Shown here: piece after piece, positions 52,685-60,061 of the stretch | Layout: each line of letters begins with the position of its first letter | Numbering within the stretch: the stretch's first letter is position 1 | From: Thermobispora bispora DSM 43833 | GTDB taxonomy: Bacteria; Actinomycetota; Actinomycetes; Streptosporangiales; Streptosporangiaceae | Direction of reading: 5' to 3' | Assembly: GCF_000092645.1 (NCBI RefSeq) | Contig: NC_014165.1 | Coordinates: forward strand, 744,001-808,000 | DNA: 64,000 nucleotides | Made by a program: the position numbers and the translations under genes | The notes under the pieces: generated by a model | Database searches by the model: none | Told to the model about the DNA's origin: nothing | What the model saw: only the letters and a program-made list of their open reading frames with translations

Positions 52685-54049
52685 TCAGCGCGCGAGCCGT
52701 ACCTCGGCGACCTGACCGGAGCGGCCGGAGAGCAGCAGGTCGAGGCCGGTGAGCGCGGCCTCCTCGGGCGAGCGCGGGGCCTGCGCCGGCTCCCCGGCGG
52801 GGACGCCCGCCCCGGCCGGCCGCAGCTCCACGCAGTTGACCCGCACGCCGTGCTCCGCCCACTCACCCGCGAGCGACCGCGCCAGGGCCGTCACCACGGC
52901 GCTCCCCAGCGAGCCGAGCGCGCCGCCTCCGCCGGAGGCCGCGAAGAGCAGCCCGCCCCGGGTCTCCGCCAGGTGGGCGAGCGACACGGCCGCGACCGCG
53001 ACCGGGACCCGGCAGGAGGCCGTGACCGCCTCGTCCACCACCCGATCGCCCGCCTCGGCGAGCGGGCCGCCGTACGGCACCGGCCCGGCGTGGACCACGT
53101 AGTCGATCCGCCCCGCCGCCGCGGCCGCCCGGCCGAGCGCCTCGGCGATCGCGCCGGTCTCCGGTGCGCGCAGCTCGCCGGGGGAGAGCACGTGCACCGC
53201 CGCGCCGTACCCCTTGGCGAGCCCGGCGATCAGTGAGCCGAGCCCGCTCCCGGCGTCGGCCACCACGAGCGTGCGGCCGTCCAGCCCGGCCCGCCGCTCC
53301 TCGTCGGTGAGCGGCCGGACCGCGCGGCCGGAGAGCCCGAGGAGCCGGTCGGCGATCTCGAGATCGACCGGGTGGGTGACCTTCATGTTCCGCTCGCTGC
53401 CCGGCACCAGGTGGATCGGCACGCCGGGCAGGTAGCGCAGCACGACCCCGCAGTCGTCGGTCGCCGGGCGCGCGCCGAACTCGGGGTCGGCGAACGCCCG
53501 CTCGTACGCCGTCCTGATCACCGAGAGCCGGAAGCACTGCGGGGTCTGGGCCCGCCGGAGGCGGGAGCGGTCGGGGACGTCGCCGACGACCTCGCCCTCG
53601 GGCCCCTGCTCGGCCACCAGGATCGTGTCGCTCGACGGGATGGCCACCTCGACCGCCACGTGCCGGTCGAGCGCGGCCACGCACGCGCTGAGGATCCCCG
53701 GATCGAGCAGCGGCCGCGCGGCGTCGTGGAGCAGCACGTCGCACTCCTCGTCGCCGAGCGCGCACAGGGCCCGCCAGGTGGACTCCGGGCGGGTCGCGCC
53801 CCCGGCCACCACCCGGGTGACCTTCGGGTAGCCGCGGGCGATCCGCTCGGCCTCCGCCAGGAAGCCCGGGGCCATCACCACGACCACCTCGTCGATCCCC
53901 GGATGGCCGTCGAACACGTCCAGGGTGTGCTCGAGGATCGTCTTCCCCGCGATCTCGAGAAGCTGCTTGGGGGCGCCGGCCCCGACCCGTTGCCCGATCC
54001 CGCCGGCGAGCACCACCCCGACCCGGCGCAGCCGCGATTCCGCGATCAT
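52685..54049 (-). CDS. Bifunctional cytidylyltransferase (IspD/TarI-like) fused to an SDR-like domain
   Basis: This 454-residue protein has residues 1-230 as an IspD/TarI-type cytidylyltransferase. GVVLAGGIGQRVGAGAPKQL is the CTP loop, and LLHDAARPLL and RRAQTPQCF are the product-binding motifs. All look functional. Residues about 250-454 are a Rossmann domain (TLVVADAGSGLGSLIAGLAK start, GVRVNCVEL near the end) of the SDR type. The expected Tyr-x-x-x-Lys is replaced by GSLGS, so reductase activity is doubtful. In Haemophilus a similar fusion makes CDP-ribitol. Here it could make CDP-polyol for the following genes, or be the ordinary IspD of isoprenoid synthesis. ATG 54049 has a GGGGAGGA site. 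Confidence 0.9.
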   Translation of the reverse strand: MIAESRLRRVGVVLAGGIGQRVGAGAPKQLLEIAGKTILEHTLDVFDGHPGIDEVVVVMAPGFLAEAERIARGYPKVTRVVAGGATRPESTWRALCALGDEECDVLLHDAARPLLDPGILSACVAALDRHVAVEVAIPSSDTILVAEQGPEGEVVGDVPDRSRLRRAQTPQCFRLSVIRTAYERAFADPEFGARPATDDCGVVLRYLPGVPIHLVPGSERNMKVTHPVDLEIADRLLGLSGRAVRPLTDEERRAGLDGRTLVVADAGSGLGSLIAGLAKGYGAAVHVLSPGELRAPETGAIAEALGRAAAAAGRIDYVVHAGPVPYGGPLAEAGDRVVDEAVTASCRVPVAVAAVSLAHLAETRGGLLFAASGGGGALGSLGSAVVTALARSLAGEWAEHGVRVNCVELRPAGAGVPAGEPAQAPRSPEEAALTGLDLLLSGRSGQVAEVRLAR

Positions 54050-54145
54050 GTTGTCCTCCCCGGATCCCGACCATACCGGGAGGTGAAACGGTGCAGGTGA
54101 TTGCCAGCTCGTGATCGCTCGGTTACGTTGCGGGGTGAACATCCC

Positions 54146-55669
54146 GTGACCGATGTGAAACGAGATCGCATGGAAGCGGATCCGATCCGGTCCGGTACGG
54201 CCCGCGGCGACCCGGGCGCGGAGCCCGGCACCGTCGCCGTGGTCGTGGCCACCACGCCGGTCGCGAGCCTGCCCTGCGCGGCCGGCGGCACCCTGCTCGA
54301 CCGGGTGACCGAGCAGCTCGCCATGCTGCCGATCCGCGAGGTGCACATCGTCGCCCGGGACATCGCCGGAGGCGCCGACACGGGCGCCCACGGCGTCACG
54401 GTGAGCGACGGGCTCGCCGAGGACCTGCGCACCGTCGCCAAGCTGGCGCGAACCGCCATCTCCCCCCTCGCCGTGCTCCCCGCCGACCTGCTCGCCCACA
54501 CCGAGGCCCTCGCCCTGCTGCTCGGCCACCCGGCCCGGCCGACCGGGGCCATCGTCGCCGGCGGGGCGCCCGGCCCGCTCCGCCCGCCGGTGCGGATCGA
54601 ACAGGACCGGATCGCCTCGGCCGGGACCTCGTTCCATCGCGTCGGGCAGGCGAACGCCACCTTCCGCGGGGTGCTGCTCGTGGGGCGGGACCACCTCGCC
54701 GGCCTCGCCGAGGTCGCCGAGGAGCTCGCCGACCTGGTGGCCGGCCGGAACCTCGCCGGGGTGGGCGACCACGAGCTCCCCGAGCTGCTGCTCGCCGGGC
54801 TGGTCCGCGTGGGCGTGCCGGTCAAGGCCGTCCCCATCGGCGGGCTGCACTGCACCCGGGTGGGCGACGCCGACGAGGCCGGCCGGGCGCTGCGGGAGCT
54901 CGCCGCGGTGGACGTGGACGCGGCCCGGCTCGACGCGGCGATCAAGAGCGACGACGGCTTCTTCACCACGTTCTGCGTCAGCTCGTGGTCCCGCCACCTG
55001 GTACGGCTCGCCGCCAAGGCGCACCTGACGCCGAACACGGTCACCGGCATGTCGGTGGGCCTGGCGGTCATCGCCGCCGTGTGGTTCACCGGCGGGCACC
55101 GGGGCGCGATGCTCACCGGCGCGGTCGCGCTCTACCTGTCGTTCGTGCTCGACTGCGTGGACGGCCAGCTCGCCCGGTACACCGGCCGGTTCTCGGCCCT
55201 GGGCGGCTGGCTCGACGCGATCTGCGACCGGTTGAAGGAGTTCATCGTCTACGCCGGGCTCGCCATCGGGTACCCGGGCGGCGGGGCGTGGCCGCTCGCC
55301 ATCGCCGCCCTCCTCGTGCAGGTCACCCGGCACATGGCCGACTTCGCGTACGCCGGGGCGCGCGCCGACGCCCGGCGCGACGCCCCGCGGCCGCGCCGGC
55401 CGCTCACCGTGCCCTGGGACGACGCGCCCTCCGGCGGCGCCCGGGGCGGCGCCGCGGGATCGGTGCTCGCGCTGGCGTGGCGGTTCGACGGCGGCGCCGG
55501 ATACTGGCTGAAGAAGATGATCGTGCTGCCGGTGGGGGAGCGCACCGCGGTGATCGCGGTCACCGCGGGGCTCTTCGACGCGCGGGTGACATTCCTCACC
55601 CTGCTGGGGTGGGGCCTCATCGCGCTCGCCTACACGGTGGCCGGGCGGATGGCGAGGTCCCTGGCATGA
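54146..55669 (+). CDS. Degenerate nucleotidyltransferase fused to CDP-alcohol phosphotransferase
   Basis: This protein has about 507 residues. The N-terminal 240 residues have the layout of a sugar nucleotidyltransferase, but the nucleotide loop LAAGxGxRL is missing: the equivalent strand is VAVVVATTPVASLP. The C-terminal half is a membrane CDP-alcohol phosphotransferase with several helices and the full signature DG(QL)AR-x8-G-x3-D-x3-D (DCVDGQLARYTGRFSALGG, then WLDAICD). The order of domains resembles archaeal inositol-phosphate cytidylyltransferase/DIPP synthase fusions. GTG 54146 has a GGGGTG site; ATG 54170 is an alternative. It overlaps the next gene by four bases. Confidence 0.88.
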   Translation: MTDVKRDRMEADPIRSGTARGDPGAEPGTVAVVVATTPVASLPCAAGGTLLDRVTEQLAMLPIREVHIVARDIAGGADTGAHGVTVSDGLAEDLRTVAKLARTAISPLAVLPADLLAHTEALALLLGHPARPTGAIVAGGAPGPLRPPVRIEQDRIASAGTSFHRVGQANATFRGVLLVGRDHLAGLAEVAEELADLVAGRNLAGVGDHELPELLLAGLVRVGVPVKAVPIGGLHCTRVGDADEAGRALRELAAVDVDAARLDAAIKSDDGFFTTFCVSSWSRHLVRLAAKAHLTPNTVTGMSVGLAVIAAVWFTGGHRGAMLTGAVALYLSFVLDCVDGQLARYTGRFSALGGWLDAICDRLKEFIVYAGLAIGYPGGGAWPLAIAALLVQVTRHMADFAYAGARADARRDAPRPRRPLTVPWDDAPSGGARGGAAGSVLALAWRFDGGAGYWLKKMIVLPVGERTAVIAVTAGLFDARVTFLTLLGWGLIALAYTVAGRMARSLA

Positions 55670-56289
55670 CGTCGGTGTATCTCGCGCCGGTGCCGCGGAG
55701 CACGGTGGCCGCGCAGCGCGACGACGGCCCGCTGGCCGCGGCGATGGGCCGGCTGGTCCTCGGGCAGATCCCGCCGCTCCCGCCCGTGATCGCCGCCGCG
55801 TTCGTGACCGGGGCGCTGCTGCTGCTCGGGGTGACGGGCGCCGACGACTTCAGCGTCTTCGCCCCCGCCGTGGTCCTGCTGCTCGCCGGGGCGGGGAGCT
55901 CGCACCCGCACGACGGGCGGCTCGACTGGCTGGTCCCCCCGGTCCTGCGGCTCACCGAGTACGGCTTCGTGGCCTCGCTCGGCTTCGGCCGGTCGGTGCC
56001 GCCGGTGCTGATCGCCCTGCTGATCGGGGCGATCGCCTTCCACCACTACGACCTGGTCCACCGGCTGCGGCAGCGGGTGTACCCGCCGTCCTGGCTCGCC
56101 GCCGCCGGCCTGGGCTGGGACGGGCGGATGCTCCTCATCGCCTTCGGCGGCCTGCTCGACCTGGTCCCCTTCGTGTTCGCGGTGCTCGCCGTCTACCTGT
56201 GGGGTCTGTTCGGCTGGGAGAGCCTCACCGCGTGGCTGGCCGCCCCGGGGTCGGGGAACGCGGCGGCCGACGCGGACGTCCAAGAGTGA
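55666..56289 (+). CDS. Multi-pass membrane protein of unknown function (DUF5941-like)
   Basis: This 207-residue protein has at least four hydrophobic segments (VIAAAFVTGALLLLGVTG; FAPAVVLLLAGAG; PVLIALLIGAIAF; VPFVFAVLAVYLWGLFG). A conserved-looking polar stretch AFHHYDLVHRLRQR in the middle carries two adjacent His. It is translationally coupled to the phosphotransferase fusion (ATGA), so it probably works in the same membrane step. I recognise it as a family often found beside such fusions but know no function. Confidence 0.75.
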   Translation: MTSVYLAPVPRSTVAAQRDDGPLAAAMGRLVLGQIPPLPPVIAAAFVTGALLLLGVTGADDFSVFAPAVVLLLAGAGSSHPHDGRLDWLVPPVLRLTEYGFVASLGFGRSVPPVLIALLIGAIAFHHYDLVHRLRQRVYPPSWLAAAGLGWDGRMLLIAFGGLLDLVPFVFAVLAVYLWGLFGWESLTAWLAAPGSGNAAADADVQE

Positions 56290-56378
56290 CGATGGGCGTC
56301 ACACCTTGCCCAGGTATTACCGAAAGCGCACTAACCTTTGAGGCTAGCCGCCGATGCTCGACCTCAAGGAGACGGAAA

Positions 56379-57110
56379 TTGCTCGGAATGGTGCTGGCTG
56401 CGGGAGCGGGGCGCCGTCTGCGGCCGTACACGGACACCCTGCCCAAGGCGCTGGTGCCCGTCGACGGTGAGACCACCATCCTCGACATAGCCCTGCGCAA
56501 CCTCGCCGCGGTGGATCTCCGCGAGGTGGTGGTCGTCGTCGGCTACCAGGCCCAGGCGGTCCGCGACCGGCAGGCCGACCTGGAGCGCCGTCACGGAGTG
56601 CGGCTCACCCTCGTCCACAACGACAAGGCCGAGGAGTGGAACAACGCGTACTCCCTCTGGTGCGCGCGCGACTACTTCGGCGAGGGCGTGCTGCTGGTGA
56701 ACGGCGACACGGTCCACCCGGTATCGGTCGAGCAGGCGCTGCTCTCCTCCGAGGAGCCCGCCGACATCCTCCTCGCCGTGGACACCGTGAAGAAGCTCGC
56801 CGACGAGGAGATGAAGGTCACCGTCGAGGGCGGGCACCTGAAGCGGATCACCAAGCTCATGGACCCCGCCGAGGCCTACGGCGAGTACATCGGGGCGACG
56901 CTCATCCGCCCGGGCGCGGCCGAGCGGCTCGCCGACGCGCTGCGGGCCACGTTCGAGCGGGACCCGCAGCTCTACTACGAGGACGGCTACCAGGAGATGG
57001 TCGACCGCGGGGAGAAGATCGCCCTCGTGCCGATCGGCGAGGTCGACTGGGTCGAGGTGGACGACCACGCCGACCTGGAGAAGGCCCGCCGGATCGCCGC
57101 CGGTTACTGA
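56379..57110 (+). CDS. Sugar/polyol-phosphate nucleotidyltransferase
   Basis: This protein has about 243 residues. MVLAAGAGRRLRPYTDTLPK is the complete nucleotide loop, with the Lys of the PK motif. VVVVGYQAQAVRD and GVLLVNGDTVHP (metal Asp) follow, and YYEDGYQEMVD with VDWVEVDDHADLEKA closes the fold. The likely start is TTG 56379, seven bases after AGGAG. An ATG three codons later lacks a spaced site. Similar enzymes activate inositol-1-phosphate or choline-phosphate with CTP, or hexose-1-phosphates. The neighbours favour a CDP-activated alcohol. Confidence 0.9.
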   Translation: MLGMVLAAGAGRRLRPYTDTLPKALVPVDGETTILDIALRNLAAVDLREVVVVVGYQAQAVRDRQADLERRHGVRLTLVHNDKAEEWNNAYSLWCARDYFGEGVLLVNGDTVHPVSVEQALLSSEEPADILLAVDTVKKLADEEMKVTVEGGHLKRITKLMDPAEAYGEYIGATLIRPGAAERLADALRATFERDPQLYYEDGYQEMVDRGEKIALVPIGEVDWVEVDDHADLEKARRIAAGY

Positions 57111-57139
57111 CCCGGCCGTGACGTGACCGAGGAGTTCTC

Positions 57140-58198
57140 ATGCCGATTCTGGCAAGGATGCTCCCCACCCCCCTCACGGTCGAGGTCAGGCGGGGAGCGG
57201 TCGCACAGCTGGGTTCGCTGCTCGCCGACAGCCGGATCGCCACCTCCGGGCGGGTCGCCGTCGCGGTCGGCGTGAACCTGGGCGACCGGGTGGCCCAGGC
57301 CATCGCCCCGTCGCTCGGCGAGGCCCAGGTCTTCCGGGTGCCCGAGGCCACCGTGGACGCGGCGGTCTCGCTCGGCGCGGAGCTGCGCAAGGGCGCCTAC
57401 GAGGCGGTGATCGGGATCGGCGGGGGCAAGACGATCGACGCCACGAAGTACGCCGCCTCGCTCGCCGGGATCCCGATGGTGGCCGTGGCCACCAACCTCT
57501 CGCACGACGGCATCTGCTCGCCGGTGGCCTCGCTCGTCCACGACGGCGGGAAGGGCTCCTTCGGCGTGCCCATGCCGCTGGCCATCATGGTGGACCTCGA
57601 CTTCGTCCATGACGCCCCGCCCGCGCTGGTGCGCGCCGGCATCGGCGACGTGCTCAGCAACCTCTCCGCGATCGAGGACTGGCAGCTCGGCAACGCGGAG
57701 CGCGGGGAGCCCATCGACGGCCTCGCCGTCGCCATGGCCCGGACGGCCGCGGAGGCCGTGCTCCAGCGGCCGGACTCGATCGAGTCGGACGCCTTCCTCA
57801 CCGTGCTCGCCGAGTCGCTGATCCTCTCCGGCATCTCGATGGTCATAGCCGGGTCAAGCCGCCCTGCGAGCGGGGGAGATCATGAGATCCTGCATGCCGT
57901 GGATCAGCTCTTCCCCGGGACCTCCAACCACGGCGAGCTGGCCGGGATCGGCACGGCGTTCTGCTTCTTCCTCCGGCAGGACCGGACCCGGCTCGATCAG
58001 GTGGTCGGCTGCCTGCGCCGGCACGGCTTACCCGTGGCACCCGGTGACGTCGGGCTGACGGTGGATCAGTTCACCGCGGCCGTCGCGCTCGCCCCGAGCA
58101 CGCGACCCGGCCGCTATACGATCCTCGAGCATCTAAGGCTGTCGGAAAGCGAGATCAGGGCGAAGGTAGAGGACTATGTCCGCGCCGTCGGTCGCTGA
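57140..58198 (+). CDS. Iron-containing alcohol dehydrogenase, sn-glycerol-1-phosphate dehydrogenase-like
   Basis: This 352-residue protein has VIGIGGGKTIDATKYAA as the NAD(P) loop near residue 93. TNLSHDGICSPVAS is the phosphate/substrate segment typical of archaeal EgsA and Bacillus AraM. Metal ligands are visible as the Asp in RAGIGDVLSN, the His in SRPASGGDHEILH and the His in SNHGELAGIG. It should reduce dihydroxyacetone phosphate to sn-glycerol-1-phosphate, supplying an alcohol for CDP activation. It overlaps the next gene by 23 bases. Confidence 0.88.
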   Translation: MPILARMLPTPLTVEVRRGAVAQLGSLLADSRIATSGRVAVAVGVNLGDRVAQAIAPSLGEAQVFRVPEATVDAAVSLGAELRKGAYEAVIGIGGGKTIDATKYAASLAGIPMVAVATNLSHDGICSPVASLVHDGGKGSFGVPMPLAIMVDLDFVHDAPPALVRAGIGDVLSNLSAIEDWQLGNAERGEPIDGLAVAMARTAAEAVLQRPDSIESDAFLTVLAESLILSGISMVIAGSSRPASGGDHEILHAVDQLFPGTSNHGELAGIGTAFCFFLRQDRTRLDQVVGCLRRHGLPVAPGDVGLTVDQFTAAVALAPSTRPGRYTILEHLRLSESEIRAKVEDYVRAVGR

Positions 58199-58934
58199 GC
58201 TTCGCGCCGTCGCTCAGCCGCAGAGCACGATGGACCGGCGCAGTGGCGAGCACTGGGCCGGTCTGTTGTACATGCGCCGCCTCTCGATCTACGTGACGTG
58301 GCTGCTGGCGAAGACGCCGATCACCCCCAACCAGGTCACCGGTCTGATGATCGTGTGCGGCGTGGCGGCCGGGGCGGTCCTGGCGCTGCCGGGCCTCTGG
58401 GCGGCGCTGGCCTGCGCCCTGCTGGTCCAGCTCTATCTGCTCTTCGACTGCTCCGACGGTGAACTGGCGCGGTGGACCGGCCGTACCTCGGTCAAGGGCG
58501 TCTACCTCGACCGGGTCGGGCACTACTTCGCGGAGGCCGCGCTGCTCATCGGCCTGGGCTTCCGCGCCGCCGAGACCGCGCCCGACTGGTACACGGTGCT
58601 CGGCTTCGCCGCGGCGCTCGGCGCGATCCTCATCAAGGCCGAGACCGACCTGGTCGACGTCGCCCGGGCGCGCTCCGGTCTCGCCGCGGCGACCGAGGCC
58701 GCGGCCGAGCAGTTCGCCTCCCGGTCCCTCGGGCTGGCCAGGAAGATCGTCGCGGCGCTCCGCTTCCACCGGGTCATCCAGGCCGTCGAGCTGTCGTTGA
58801 TCGTCGTCATCGCAGCCCTGCTCGACCCGTGGTTCCCGGCGACCCGCGTGCTGGTCGTCGCCTGCGCCGTCATCGCGGGGGTCCAGCTCGTGCTGCACCT
58901 GGTGAGCATTCTCGCTTCGCGGCGGTTGTCATGA
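58176..58934 (+). CDS. CDP-alcohol phosphotransferase with altered signature
   Basis: This 252-residue membrane enzyme has about six helices. The family signature runs DGELAR-x8-G-VYL-D-RVG-H: the first three Asp are present, but the fourth, normally the proposed general base, is His. TPITPNQVTGLMIVCGV before the first long helix is typical. The start ATG lies inside the dehydrogenase gene. The usual reaction is transfer of a phospho-alcohol from a CDP-linked donor to an acceptor alcohol. The change may alter acceptor or mechanism, but the enzyme is otherwise well conserved. Confidence 0.92.
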   Translation: MSAPSVAELRAVAQPQSTMDRRSGEHWAGLLYMRRLSIYVTWLLAKTPITPNQVTGLMIVCGVAAGAVLALPGLWAALACALLVQLYLLFDCSDGELARWTGRTSVKGVYLDRVGHYFAEAALLIGLGFRAAETAPDWYTVLGFAAALGAILIKAETDLVDVARARSGLAAATEAAAEQFASRSLGLARKIVAALRFHRVIQAVELSLIVVIAALLDPWFPATRVLVVACAVIAGVQLVLHLVSILASRRLS

Positions 58935-59098
58935 TCGAAGTAATGCGGATTTCACAGCGGTCCGGCATCGGCTCGGCCGGTGTTCCTATAACCTTGTTCA
59001 GCAATACACCAGCCAGATATCGGGTGATCCGGCCGAACGGACTCGGTGATCATGAAGTCGTGTTCATTCCGCCCAGTCTCGAGGCGATGACGCGGTGA
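58931..59098 (+). CDS. Possible 55-residue protein overlapping both neighbours
   Basis: An open frame starts ATG ATC GAA inside the preceding stop (ATGA) and ends in the TGA that overlaps the GTG of the next gene (GTGA). Both overlaps are four bases, the pattern of translational coupling. The protein (MIEVMRISQRSGIG start, PPSLEAMTR end) has no known domain, no Cys and no membrane segment. GC is clearly lower than around it (roughly 56%), with codons such as ATA, AGA and GTA. It might therefore instead be a promoter-bearing spacer. Confidence 0.5.
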   Translation: MIEVMRISQRSGIGSAGVPITLFSNTPARYRVIRPNGLGDHEVVFIPPSLEAMTR

Positions 59099-59973
59099 AG
59101 ATCTCCTGTGTCATCCTCACCATGGGCGACAGGATCGCCGAGCTCGACCGTGCGGTCCAATCCGCGCTGTCGCAGACCGACGACGTCGAAGTCGTGATCG
59201 TCGGCAACGGCGCGGACGTGCCCGAGATCACGGCCCGGCCGCAGCCGGGATCCGCATCGACGATCAAGAAGATCCGGCTCGAGCGCAACGCCGGCATCCC
59301 CGAGGGCCGTAACCGGGGTGTCCAGGAGTGCACCGGCGACATCGTCATGTTCCTCGACGATGACGGCTGGTACGCCAGCCCGAAGATCGCCGCGCACGTT
59401 CGGGAACGATTCATGCGGGAGCCGGACCTCGCCGTGCTCTCCTTCCGGGTCATGGACCCCGAGGGCGGCTCCGTGCAGCGGCGGCACGTGCCGCGGCTCC
59501 GCGCCGGGGACCCCGAGCGGTCCTCGCCGGTGACGACGTTCCTCGGGGGCGCCTGCGCGATCCGGAAGTCGGCGTTCCTCCAGGTCGGCGGTCTTCCGGA
59601 GCGGTTCTTCTACGCCCACGAGGAGACCGACCTGGCCTGGCGGCTGCTCGGCGAGGGCTACCGCATCGAGTACGACGCGGAGACCGTGATGTACCACCCG
59701 CTGGTGCTGCCCCAGCGGCACCCGGAGTACTACCGGTACAACGCGCGCAACCGGGTCTGGCTCGCCCGCCGGAACCTGCCGTGGCCGCTCGCCGTGATCT
59801 ACCTGACCAACTGGATTCTGCTGACCCTGATCCGCGAGCGGTCGCTGCCCGCGCTCAAGGCGTGGTTCGGCGGGTTCATCGAGGGCATCCGGGAGCCGGC
59901 CGGCGAACGCCGCCCGATGGCGTGGAAGACCGCCTGGAAGATGCTCCGGCTCGGCCGCCCGCCGATCGTCTAG
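59095..59973 (+). CDS. Family 2 glycosyltransferase
   Basis: This 292-residue protein has ISCVILTMGDRIAELDRAVQ as the start of a GT-A fold. IVMFLDDDGWYASP is the metal-binding D-x-D motif, and FYAHEETDLAWRLL carries the E-D acceptor-base pair. A hydrophobic C-terminal segment (AVIYLTNWILLTLI) may associate with the membrane. The GTG overlaps the stop of the small preceding frame. As the last gene of the run, it may add a sugar to the phospho-alcohol product. Confidence 0.93.
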   Translation: MKISCVILTMGDRIAELDRAVQSALSQTDDVEVVIVGNGADVPEITARPQPGSASTIKKIRLERNAGIPEGRNRGVQECTGDIVMFLDDDGWYASPKIAAHVRERFMREPDLAVLSFRVMDPEGGSVQRRHVPRLRAGDPERSSPVTTFLGGACAIRKSAFLQVGGLPERFFYAHEETDLAWRLLGEGYRIEYDAETVMYHPLVLPQRHPEYYRYNARNRVWLARRNLPWPLAVIYLTNWILLTLIRERSLPALKAWFGGFIEGIREPAGERRPMAWKTAWKMLRLGRPPIV

Positions 59974-60061
59974 GCCCGGGGCGCGAGCCGCCCGGCCGTC
60001 ACCGGCGCGCTCCGTGGCCTGACCGGACGCCCGGCCGGGCCACGGAGCCGCCGGCCACGGC

